Source of the DNA: Anaeramoeba ignava
Taxonomy: Eukaryota; Metamonada; Anaeramoebidae
Direction of reading: 5' to 3'
Assembly (NCBI GenBank): GCA_028826165.1
Contig: JAPDFW010000063.1
Span: forward strand, 310,001 to 374,000
Length of the DNA: 64,000 nt
In this document: in pieces, positions 42,919-53,548 of the stretch
Position numbering within the stretch: position 1 is the first letter of the stretch
Layout of the letters: each line of letters opens with the position of its first letter
Notes under the pieces: model-generated
What the model saw: only the letters and a program-made list of their open reading frames with translations
What the model was told of the DNA's origin: nothing
The model's database searches: none
Position numbers and translations under genes: made by a program

Positions 42919-45481
42919 TTATTTTTTGTTTGGTTTAATAATTTGTCTTTGGAAATTTAAATCTGCTGCATCTTTTAAAAGTTGTGCATAATCTGAAAGT
43001 CTTTGTGTCATTTGGAAACTCCATTTATCTTTAACTTGTGTAATTAAATTCAAATCAACTTCTGTAACTAAAAGTCCATCTTGAATTCTTGATAATCCTG
43101 GTGTTCTTGTTCCATCAGGTCCAGCAACATAAGTTGAACCTTTTTATATTTAAATTAATTGTTTAAATTTAAATTAATTTTTATATTTAGATTAATTGTT
43201 TATATTTAAATTAATTGTTTATATTTAAATTAATTTTTTATATTTAAATTGATTGTTTAAATTTAAATTAATTGTTTATATTTAAATTAATTGTTTATAT
43301 TTGGATTAATTTTTTATATTTGAATTAATTATTTATATTTAAATTAATTGTTTAAATTTAAATTAATTGTTTATATTTAAATTAATTGTTTATATTTAAA
43401 TTAATTTTTTATATAAAATTTACCATAAAAATGACCAAAATCTTTATGAGCTTTTTGTCCATCCTAAGAAGAAAAGAAAAAAATTAAAATCAAACCAAAA
43501 TTGACAATTAAAAATTAAAAATACTCCTGATGTGAATTCATTTGGGAATTCTTCAGTTCCAATACGATTAATTGCTACAGTAAAATAGGAATTTGCAATT
43601 GCTGCATTTCTTGCTTCAATTGGCCATAACTATTAATTTTACAAATATTAAAATAATTTAATTAATTAACATGAAATTTGTAAATTAATTTATTAAATAA
43701 CATGAAATTTGTAAATAATTTATTAAATAACATGAAATTTGTAAATAAAATATTAAAATAATTTAATTAATTAACATGAAAGTTAAAAATAGGATTTATA
43801 CTGGTTCACTAAGAGCACCAAAGTTGCACTAAATTGAAAAATATTTTAAATAACATAAAATTTGTAAATTAATTATTTAAATAACATAAAATTTGAAAAT
43901 AAATTTTTTTTATTTTAATTTAATTAAAAACATGATTTTCAAATAAAAATACCTTCCATAACAAATATTAATTCCAACCTTGAAAATAAATTAAGTAAAT
44001 AAAATTAAATAAAAAGTAAATAACCAGTTTAATGGATGATGTCTGAAAAAAAATTTAAATATATTTTTATTTTAATTTTAAATAAAATTAAAAACATGAT
44101 TTAAAAATAAAAATACCTTAAATAAAAAGTAAATAAAATCCTTAAATAAAAAGTAAATAAAAGTAAATAAAAGTAAGTAAATAAAAGTAAATAAAAGTAA
44201 ATAAAAGTAAATAAAAGTAAATTTTACTTTCCAAATTCAGTATCAAAAACAGGATGACCAGTATTGCCTTTGTTTTTAGAAAAAGAATAATAAATGAATG
44301 AAAAATTAAGAGAAAAAAGTAAATTTTAAGATTACCTTCCATATAATAAGTTGATTCATTAAACTATAAAATTAAAATTAAAATTAAAATTAAAATTAAA
44401 ATTAAAATTAATATTAAAATTAATATTAAAATTAAAATTAAAATTAAAATTAAAATTAAAATTAAAATTAAAATTAAAATTAAAATTAAAATTAAAATTA
44501 AAATTAAAATTAATATTAAAATTAAAATTAAAATTAAAATTAAAATTAAAATTAAAAGTAAAATTAAAATTAAAATTATAATTAAAATTAAAATTAATAT
44601 TAAAAGTAAAATTAAAATTAAAATTAAAATTAAAATTAAAATTATAATTAAAATTAAAATTAAAATTAAAATTCATTTATAAAATTAAAATTCATTTATA
44701 AAATTAAAATTAAAATTAAAATTAAAATTAATATTAAAATTAAAATTAAAATTAAAATTAAAATTAAAATTAAAATTAAAATTAAAATTAAAATTAAAAT
44801 TCATTTATAAAATTAATATTAAAATTAAAATCAAAATTAAAATTAAAATTAAAATTAAAATAAATTTTTTACATCGCCAACTCGAGGAATATGATTCTTT
44901 CTATGATAACCAATAACTTCACCATGATTAGAAACAACAACAGCAGTATTCCAAATAATATCTTGATGTTGAGTATCTCTTTCAATAATAGGACAAACAA
45001 TAACCATATTAAATTGTTTAGCTAATTGACAGCAAAATTTAACGGACGGACCTTCAAACACATCCTGAGCAAATTGTAACCAAGGAAACTTCTCTCTTGT
45101 GCAAAAGAAGAACGGAGAAGGCCAGGATTCTTGAAGACAACAAACATTCACATTCATCATCGCTGCAGCTTCAATTAATTTCCCTATTTTTTTGTGGATT
45201 GCTTCAAGCTGTTCCAATATTGGCTTGTCCGTTGGGAGTACTATTGAGTTCTGGATCGCCCCTATACGCACAAGTCGCTTCTTTCGTGTCTCCTCTTCTA
45301 ATGCTGGTACGAACTTCCATCCTTTGATATCGAAGTTTGATTCTTTTGCGATCTTCTCAACTTCTTCTGGAAGTTCAATTTTTGTACTGGGTTTCCCATA
45401 AAGTATTCTGTAAGCTTCTTTACGATCGTTTTCGTCGGGAATTGTATCTAAAATTGCTTCAAGACTTTGAATTTTTTCCAT
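42919..45481 (-). CDS. UPB1: Beta-ureidopropionase gene with permuted/missing central exons
   Basis: The enzyme hydrolyses N-carbamoyl-beta-alanine in pyrimidine breakdown (nitrilase superfamily, Glu-Lys-Cys triad). Good exons: 44873-45481 (CLQESW with the Glu; [10 protein letters not shown] with the Lys), 44336-44363, 44228-44267 ([11 protein letters not shown]), 43525-43629 ([16 protein letters not shown]), 43424-43463 and 42919-43139 ([17 protein letters not shown]...). Between them the order is wrong. RHHPLNW (44024-44043) comes before the active-site Cys exon [10 protein letters not shown] (about 43953-43978), whereas in the enzyme family CYGR precedes HHPLNW. The expected ~14 residues LMYS...FNP are missing. 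The next exon (43802-43828) reads GALSEP but looks one base short of SATxGALSEP. The gene is probably broken, or the assembly is. Its promoter has six TTTTTCAT repeats. Confidence 0.8.
44364..44872. repeat. AAATTA array in beta-ureidopropionase intron 1
   Basis: About 500 bp of (AAAATT)n with three AATTCATTTATA interruptions (about 44668, 44688 and 44797). On the coding strand the array is T-rich, unlike most intron arrays in the window. Confidence 0.85.
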
Positions 45482-45540
45482 TTGAAATAAAAAATGAAAA
45501 ATGAAAAATGAAAAATGAAAAATGAAAAATGAAAAAATTT
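45482..45540 (-). promoter_or_regulatory. Promoter with six tandem TTTTTCAT units
   Basis: Reading the minus strand, TTTTTCAT is repeated six times within 45490-45535, 10-55 nt upstream of the beta-ureidopropionase ATG. This is the most extreme case of the T/CAT/T element found before most genes here. Confidence 0.45.
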
Positions 45541-45706
45541 TTTTTTTGCTTTTTTAAAAAGAAAAAGAAAAGGAAAAGAAATTGAGAAAAATTTCCTTTC
45601 AAAAATAAATCTATTTATAAATCTCTTCTTTTGTTCTCTTTTAATTTAATTTAATTTATAATTTAATTTATAATTTAATTTAAAATATTTTTATTATTGT
45701 TTTTTT

Positions 45707-47164
45707 TTATTTATCAATTCTTGAAGAAAATTCAACTGGAAAACATTCCAATGTATTAATATCTACTAACAAAATTGTTTGTGTAATAAAAAAAGAAGGA
45801 ATAAATATTAATAACACCTTCTGATCTCCATTAATTTGATTTGAATATTCCACAATTTCATATTTTAACTTCTTTTGACAACCAGAAAAATAAACATGAG
45901 GACAAACATCCAAAATAAAAGGATCATTTCCAGAAAAAGGAAAACAAGGCAAAGTATCAGGAGAAGTTGGAGAAAAATGTGAGCATTCTAGATATCTTTT
46001 GAAAAGTTCAAATTTCAAATCAATAAATTTTAAATCATTTAAATCATTTAAATCATTTTGATTTTCATTTTGATTTTCGATATTTTTGACAGCTTTTGAT
46101 GGATCAAGATATTTCGCAATATCATCAATAATTTGCCCAGATTCTCCCGCAAATATTGTTTCGTCAATCTGAAAAAGATAAGGATTTGTTACTGTTTGCA
46201 TTGATTTATTTTTTAATGAATTTTTAAGTAGGCAAAAGTGGAACGGTTGTTGTGGAAGAGCCAGATTACTGGGATCCAAAAGACCAGGCATCAAATCCAC
46301 ATGCATTATCGAGGACACCTTTAGAAGGAATGAATCAAGTGAGTCGGTCTTGACAGAAATAAGACTTGTTTCTCGAAAACGTTGATTAAAAGAAGTTTTC
46401 TCAATAGATTGTGAAGAACATTTAGAAAGTGAATTCCCTGCAATAACAAGTCTAACAATTTCCGATTGAAGTTTTTGCTCCTTCGAATCACCAACAAATC
46501 CAGAGAGATAATCGACAAGAAGATCTATTGCGGTTAGGTCTGTTTCGGGGTCGCAGATCCTGAGATCCGAAACTAGAGCAACTAATTTCCTCGAATTGGG
46601 TTGAATTGAATTTTCAAGTAATTTTTGCCTGTTCAAACCTGGAAGGCAAATTTCCGTTACATAGAAAATTTCGCCATCGCCAATATTGCCAAGACAAGCA
46701 ACAACCATGCCAGTCACAAGGTATGTCATACATCCAGTTTTGTCGACTATTTCAATTCTCCCTTGTTGGTCTTCAAGAAAAAATTGTTCCGATTTTGAAT
46801 GATAGATATTGGATTCAATTTCGCTTATTCTATCGTCAATGATTCGCTGCTTGTTTGTTCGTAGTTCACGAAGAACACTTGGTTTGTTTGGTGATTCTTT
46901 GTAAATTACTCCTGTTATGACTGCTTTTGTTGTTGGATTTTTGGATGAAAATTCATTTAATTCTACAATATTTTTTAATATTTTTATATTTGAATTTGAT
47001 CCCCATTTTAATTTTGTTTGTTGTGTAAGAATTGGTTGTAGTTTTTTGAGTCTTGCTTGATATAAAAGATAGAATTGTTTATTTCCATATTTTTCAGTTG
47101 ATTTTCTAATTAAATGTAAATGAAGAGGTTTATAATTTGCATTTTTTCTTTTAATTTCATTCAT
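45707..47164 (-). CDS. POLD2: DNA polymerase delta small (B) subunit
   Basis: 485 residues, single exon, close to the usual ~470. It is the essential scaffold subunit of replicative DNA polymerase delta in the nucleus. The N-terminal YLLYQARLKKLQPIL and ITGVIYKESPNKPSVLRELR correspond to the OB-fold region. The inactive phosphodiesterase core has VSDLRICDPETD, RLVIAGNSLS, SSIMHVDLMPGLLDPSNLAL followed by PQQPFHFCLL, TVTNPYLFQID, SGQIIDDIAKYL, HFSPTSPDTLPCFPF and DPFILDVCPHVYFSGC. LPQQPxHxCL and SPDTLPCFPF distinguish POLD2 from POLA2 and POLE2. A short NDLNDLNDL insertion precedes the C-terminal third. The gene is divergent from the USP12-like gene. Confidence 0.93.
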   Translation of the reverse strand: MNEIKRKNANYKPLHLHLIRKSTEKYGNKQFYLLYQARLKKLQPILTQQTKLKWGSNSNIKILKNIVELNEFSSKNPTTKAVITGVIYKESPNKPSVLRELRTNKQRIIDDRISEIESNIYHSKSEQFFLEDQQGRIEIVDKTGCMTYLVTGMVVACLGNIGDGEIFYVTEICLPGLNRQKLLENSIQPNSRKLVALVSDLRICDPETDLTAIDLLVDYLSGFVGDSKEQKLQSEIVRLVIAGNSLSKCSSQSIEKTSFNQRFRETSLISVKTDSLDSFLLKVSSIMHVDLMPGLLDPSNLALPQQPFHFCLLKNSLKNKSMQTVTNPYLFQIDETIFAGESGQIIDDIAKYLDPSKAVKNIENQNENQNDLNDLNDLKFIDLKFELFKRYLECSHFSPTSPDTLPCFPFSGNDPFILDVCPHVYFSGCQKKLKYEIVEYSNQINGDQKVLLIFIPSFFITQTILLVDINTLECFPVEFSSRIDK

Positions 47165-47350
47165 TTTTTTTTTAAAAATGAAAAAAGGAAAAAAATGAAA
47201 AATGAAAAAATGAAAAAACCGTTAAAAAAAATAAAATTTTCTTCTTTTTTAAATTTTCTTCTTTTTTCTTTTTAAATTTTTTTTTTTCCGTTTTTTTTAT
47301 TTTCATTTTTTTCCTTTTTTCATTTTTAAATAAATTTAAATTTTAAATTT
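47165..47350. promoter_or_regulatory. Divergent promoter, POLD2 / USP12-like gene
   Basis: 186 bp between start codons. Reading minus, TTTTTTCATTTTTTCATTTT lies at about 47190-47217 and TTTTTTCATTTTT nearer the POLD2 ATG. On + , TTTTCATTTTTTTCCTTTTT TCATTTTT is at about 47300-47327 before the USP gene. Confidence 0.4.
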
Positions 47351-48538
47351 ATGGGAAATTCTCCAAAAAAATTAACAGAATTTTTAGAGGAAGAAGATTT
47401 TCCAAAAGATCAAAAATTATATGGATTTTCAAATATTGGAAATAATTGTTATATAAATAGTGTTCTTCAATCACTTTATCATTGTGAAAAATTTAAAGAA
47501 AAAATAATTGAATTCAAAAAAAATCAAACAGAAAATGAGAAAGAAACGTTTTTATTAGAGAATTTATTATCAGAATTATTTTGCAAAATCAACGATTCAG
47601 AAAAACAAATTGGATCAATTTCACCTTCAAATTTTGTGAAGAAATTTTTGAAAAAAACATCAAATTTAAGATATAGAAGACAAGAAGATGCGCATGAATT
47701 TTTTGAGACTTTAATGGATTCATTTGAACAATCGATCCAAAAATCGGATCAAATTTCGCAAAAAGGAAAACAAGAACTTTCTTTAATTTATCAACTTTTT
47801 TCTGGTGAAGAAAATTCTTTTATTAAATGTTTAGAATGTGGATCAATAAGAGGCCCAAATGTTAATAAATTTGTTGATATTCCTTTGGATATCTTCCTCA
47901 ATGAATCCCTTCAATCTTGTTTGAAAAGACGCAATCTTCCTGAAAAAATGGATGGAGATAATAAAATTTTTTGTGAAAAATGCAACAAAAATACTTCAAG
48001 TGAAAAATTCTCAAAAATTGTTAAATTCCCAAAAATTTTGGTTTTTCAATTCAAAAGATTCCAATTTACAATGAATCAAGGCCAAAAAAAATTGTTTGAA
48101 AAAATTCTTTTTCCTTTTGAATTAAAAGTAGAAGAAGTAATTGATTAATTTTAAAGAAAGAAGAAAAAGAAAAATTGAAAAGTTGAAAAATTATTTTTTT
48201 GCTTTTTTTTTTTTTGGAATTAGGAATCAAAAAAAGGAATTAAAACTAAACATTATGATTTAAATGCTATTGTTGTTCATATTGGAAAGTAAACAAATAT
48301 TTATAATTATATTAATATTTTTATTTTTTTAATTTAATATAAACAAAAATATTTAAGAACTATTAAAAGAGGTCATTATATTTCTTATTCAAAAGTTCAA
48401 GATAAATGGTTTTGTTTTGATGATTCTAAAGTCAGTTTAGCTGATCCAAATTTAATTGAATTTACTTTTGGTGTTTCTTCTTTAGAACCAAAGAAAAGAC
48501 AAACAAGTTATCTTTTATTTTATACAAAAAAGAATTAA
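47351..48538 (+). CDS. Ubiquitin carboxyl-terminal hydrolase, USP12/USP46-like
   Basis: Exons 47351-48136, 48224-48288 and 48358-48538, in phase, 343 residues. Cysteine protease removing ubiquitin. The Cys box is YGFSNIGNNCYINSVLQSLY (usual GNTCYxNS with Thr replaced by Asn). The QQDAHEF-type motif appears as RRQEDAHEFFETLMD. The finger domain has CLECG and CEKCNKN (two CxxC pairs for zinc). The His box is RGHYISYSKVQDKWFCFDDS, with KTKHYDLNAIVVHIG before it. Length and the GxxK-HYDLNAIVVHIG arrangement fit the USP12/46 group, whose members are activated by WD-repeat partners. All catalytic residues are present (Cys, His, following Asp/Asn). Confidence 0.9.
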
Positions 48539-48652
48539 AAAAAAGAATTTAAAAAAAAGGAATTTAAAAAAGGAATTTATTATTTTGATTTAATGAAAGA
48601 AAAATAAAGCAAAAATTTGATTTGCTTTTTTTTTTTCTTTTTTTAAATTTTG

Positions 48653-51600
48653 TTAATAAGTCATTCTTGATAAAACTTTTTCAAATCCATTTAAAACTTC
48701 CAATAATTTATCTCGATTTAAAGATTTCTCTTTCAAAACTTGGGAAACTTGAACAAAATATTTTTTAATTTCAAGATCTTTAATTAATCTACTTTTAGTT
48801 GCTCTTTCACAAACAGAAATTAAATTTGCCAAATTTTCATCCAAATTTTTTGACCAAAGAATAGATTCTCTTATTGATTCAAGTTCATTTTGAATCATTT
48901 TTTTCCATTTTTCAGGTGTTTTATCAAATTCAATAACAATTGAAGACAAAGTATTAATTTCTGACAAAAAGAACTTTAAGTATTCTTCAGCTTGATGCAA
49001 AGGAACTCTTAAGTTCAATTTAAGTTTAATATCATCAATTTGCTTCAATAACAATTTTACAACTGAAATCAAAGGAGAAAATGATTTGATAAAATGAGTT
49101 GCCAAACTGATTATTTTTATGACTACTTTTTCATAATCTCGAAATTCCAATCTGTTTGTAGATGTGACTAAATTGGACAATGGAACTAACGAACTAAATG
49201 CGTTCATTACATGCTTGAAATCCAAATTTGTTGGTAATTTTGACACTTCTTTCAAATGCTGGAAAGAAGCTTGAAATTTTGGTGCGAAATCTTGAAATTT
49301 TTCAAGATTGTATTTGAAATTGGAAAAACTCATTAAAGCTAGTTTGAATAGTATTGTTGAAAACTCATTCTCAATTTGTTCTTGATTTGGTAATTGGATT
49401 GAATTGTCAAATAATTGATTTGGACTTTTCCCAAAATTAGAAGCAAAATAATCACATGATTTATAATATATGATATGAAGTGCATTAACTAACTTTGTAA
49501 TTTTGATGATATTGTATTCTGAATTTTGTATTTTGTTCACAACCTGAATAAATGTGGAATCCATTTTATTTGCTTCTTTCGAAATGGAATTTGAGTTCAT
49601 TTGCTTGATTTTCATAAAAAGTGTATTCATTGTTGTAATTATTAAATTTAAAGATTCAGAAATTCCATCGTAATAAATTTCTTTGTGAATTTGATCGACT
49701 TCTTCTTTTTTCAGATTTGAAATGATCGAACTAATTTCTTCATCTCCATTCGATCCATTTTCTTTTTGGAAATTAAGTTTAAGCTTTTCAAATTCCTTAA
49801 TAATTGGATCTTGAATGTTTTCGATTTTTTTCATTTCAATTTCCCAATGATTTTCTTGTTCTTCTTTTTTTTCTTCTTTTATTTCTTCTTTTATTTCTTC
49901 TTTTATTTTAATCGATTCATCATTTGTTACGATCTCAATAATCTTTGAAATGTAAGAAAAAACTTCTCTTATTTTTCTTGCAATTTCGTTTGCTTTTAAA
50001 TTATAACGAATTAATGTACAAATGGATGTTTGGAATTTTTGGGAATATTCATTAAGTTTCTTTTGTAAAGTTTGATTAGAAAGTTGGATTTGAGTGGATT
50101 TTGAAGAAGAAATTATCAAAAAAGATGAATAAACTAAATCGGAAATTTTACTAAATGATTCCGATGAACTAAATTTATCAATATTATTTTGTATTTCTTG
50201 AATTTTGCTTTGAAATTTTTGACAAATGGTTGAAATTTCATGAAGTTGCAAATTTTCAATTGATTTTTCATCTTGATTTTTTTGCATATTTGAAACGAGC
50301 TCATTGAAAACTTTTTCAAGTGTTTTTGCTGTTTGTTGATATATTTCTGTGATAAAATTGGTTTTATTTTGGTGGAAAAATAGTTTTGGAATTGTTTGGA
50401 AATGATTTTGATTTTCTGAATCTGAAGAAAGAAAGGGAACAAAAATATTCTGAATTTGGAAGCAATTTAAGAATATTTTCCCTGAATTTTGAATTGATGA
50501 GAATATATCTTGAATATTTTTAGGAAAATCTGAGTGTTCTCGTTGAAAATTGACTTGAATAAGCAAATTATTAATCCATAATTCCAAATAATCACAATAT
50601 TCATGAATATTTTTTTGGTTTTTCTGACTAAATTGATTTATAACTATCATTTTTTTTTCTTTTTCAGGAATTTTAGGTTCATTTTGATAATAAACAATAA
50701 TCAAAAGATTGATTATTTGCGATTGAATCAAATCAAAAAGATTGTATGAGAGGAATTTTGGTGATTGTTTTTGTGATTCATTTTGATAAAATGAAGTAAT
50801 TTGAGAGCTAAAATCGATTTTGGAAAGGATATCTTCAAAAGAGTTTATTGAAGAATGAATATCATTTGCGATTGAAGAGGCATATTGGATCGAGTTGAGT
50901 AAATCTGTTGGCATTATATTCTCATTTGTTGTTTTCATGTTTTGTGATGAAATTTTGGATTCTATTAGAAAGGATAAATGAGAAATCAAATTTGAAAATG
51001 GAAGAAATTGCTTTTCAATTTTAATTCTTTCAATTTGACTAATAATTGGATTGGATGTATTTTCGTGTTGGTTATTTAAGTCATTTTGTTCGTTTTTAGT
51101 CAATGATTGAATTAGAAGAGAAGTTGCTTCGTTAATTTTCTCAATTAAATATTCATTTTGATGGAAAATCACTTTAATATCTCTCATTCTCTCTTCAATT
51201 TTAGATTTTATTTCCGTTGTTATCAAGGTTACAGATGAAATATCTTGAAGAATTGACGTAATTGTTTCAATTAATAAAACTAAAACTTGTCTAAATTTTA
51301 CAAGGAATTTTTTCACTTTCAAAATATAAAGTGGAAGTGATTCGTTTTGATCTTCTTCTGGGAATATAAGTTTTTTTTGTGCTTGAAATAGAAAATCTAG
51401 TATTTTATTGAAATCCTTATCAAACACTGATAAAACATCAACATCAACATCAACATCATTGGGAACATTTTCTTCATTATTGTTTTGAGGAATAGAAAGA
51501 GCAAGTTGAGTTGGATTTTTACCAACTGTTTGATTTGCTATTGGTGATGCTTTGGAAAGGTCTTGAAGAAAAGTTTCGACACTTGATGATATTTGTGGAG

Positions 51601-53385
51601 TTGAATTTTTGAGATCCTTTTCATGATTTTTCTTTTTGATTTTGATAGGAATAGTTTCTGTTTTTTGCTTTTCATTATTTATTTCATTTTCATTATTTAT
51701 TTCATTTTCATTTTCATTATTTATTTCGTTTTCATCATCCATTTCATTGTTTTCGTTTATTTCATTTATTTCATTGTTTTCATTTTGTTCTGGATGAATA
51801 TTTTGATTTTGTGTTAGGAATAAATTTGTAGGAATTTGATTTTCATTTTGAAAATTATTTGTTTTTTCATCATTCATATAATTAGTTTGAATATCAAAAC
51901 TATTTTCAGTTTTTTGGATTAATTTTTTTTCATTTTCATTTTCATTTCCATTTTCATTTTCATTTTCAGTGGTTTTTTTCTTATGTAAATTATCAAATTT
52001 TTCAATAGTTTCATAAATTGCATTTGGATATTGGGATTCAAAACTTAATGTAACAGAATTTTCAAATTCTAAATGAATAATATCAAATTTATCAATAAAG
52101 AAGTTTTTTAAATGATTAATTTTAATATGTGATTGAATTGCTTTTGTTTGTATATCAATCATTAAAATGGAATCTTGGGAAATTCCAAGTAATGTTTTTC
52201 CTTTATCAACTTTAAAATAAATAAATTCAAAAGCTTTTGCATCTCTTAAAATATTTATAAAATTAGTTTTAACTTCAACAACACTAAGTGATTGAGTTTC
52301 TTCTTTATATTTCTTCACAATTTCATCTTCTATATTATCAATTTTTTTCCCTTTTTTATTTTTTTTTGACAAACAAAAAAAAGAAGAACAAAAATAAATT
52401 TCCTTTTTTTTTGTTAAAATAAATTTACATAAAGGATGAATAATTCTTCCCATAATTTCATCAATAGGTAATTTTTCTTCCCATCTACGTTTTAATTTTT
52501 CATATTGAAGATTTAAAGCAGCTAAAATTACAGCATTTTTTAAAGAGCAATAATGTCTTGCATTTAAAATTTCAATTTTCATCTTAAATTTAAATTTGAA
52601 TTTTTTAATTTTTTAATTTTTTAATTGTTCAAATTTTTTAAATTTACTTGAACATAAATTCTTGAAAGTTCATCATAATCAGATAGATTAAGATTAATAA
52701 CATAAGATTCATGCAAATAAACAACAACATCTGATTCATATTCAAATCCATGTTGATAAAGATTTTCATTGGAAGAAATTTGATGTAAATTTTGGAAAAT
52801 TTCTTGATTTGGATGATTCCAATAATAATCCTCATTACAAATAAAAGGGATGAAACCTTGAGATGATTTAATTGAGAATTTATTATCTGCATCTTTTAAG
52901 AAATGAGAAATTTGATGTCTTAAATTGGTTGTGATTTGTTTAATTCCAAAAATTGAAAAAATTTTAACAGGAACAAATCTTTGGAAAAGTTTAATAAGTG
53001 TTTTATTTTTAACTCCAAGTGATTTCAATGTTTGATTTGGAGAAATCCAAGTTCCTGATTCAATATCCTTGTTATTTTTTTGAGAATCATTTAAATTTAA
53101 ATTTAAATTTGGATTTTCATTTGAATTTTCATTTGAATTTTCATTTGAATTTGAATTTTCTTTTTTATTCTTTTTTTTGCGTGAAAAAATTGTTTCTTTT
53201 CTTTTTTTTGGTTGTGTTTGATTTTCTGGAATAAACATTGATAGATTATGTCCTTTTAAAATTTTAACTTGTTTTTCAAGATGTTCAATTACTTCCTTTC
53301 CATTTAATAAAGAATTTATTTTAACTGATTTTGGTTTATTATTTCCTGGAATTAAAATTCTTATTGAAATTGATTGAGCTGTCAT
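48653..53385 (-). CDS. Talin-head-like FERM protein with ~1000-residue helical tail
   Basis: Exons 52648-53385 and 48653-52582, joined in phase 0 (VQ|GTAAAT...TTTAAG|ATG), 1555 residues. The first 246 residues hold ubiquitin-like F0/F1 folds with an insertion of SNSNENSNEN; GTWISPNQTLKSLGVKNKTL resembles the talin W-L-x-x-x-R-T-L-x-x-x-G-I element. F2 follows (CSLKNAVILAALNLQYEKLK), then a PTB-like F3 (KAFEFIYFKVDKGKTLLGIS, QDSILMIDIQTKAIQSH). The rest, after an acidic N/E-rich linker, is Ser/Ile/Gln-rich and almost wholly helical with no recognised domain. I see no I/LWEQ actin-binding module at the C terminus (ends FEKVLSRMTY). Probably a membrane-cytoskeleton linker. Starting the second ORF at its own ATG (52582) would cut the FERM domain. 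Confidence 0.8.
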
Positions 53386-53548
53386 TTTTTTAATTAAAAA
53401 ATTTAAAAATGAAAAAATGAAAAAAAATTTTTTTTTATTTTTAAAATCATTTCTAAAAAAAATTTCCGAAAGAAAGAAAGAAAGAAAAAAAGAAAGAAAA
53501 TAATTTTTTAAATTTTTAATTTTAATTTTAATTTTAATTTTTTAAATT

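Noticed and set aside
49766-51817. Plus-strand Phe-rich ORFs opposite the FERM protein
   Set aside because: Shadows of Glu/Lys/Asn-rich coding sequence on the minus strand; no promoter motif or family match.
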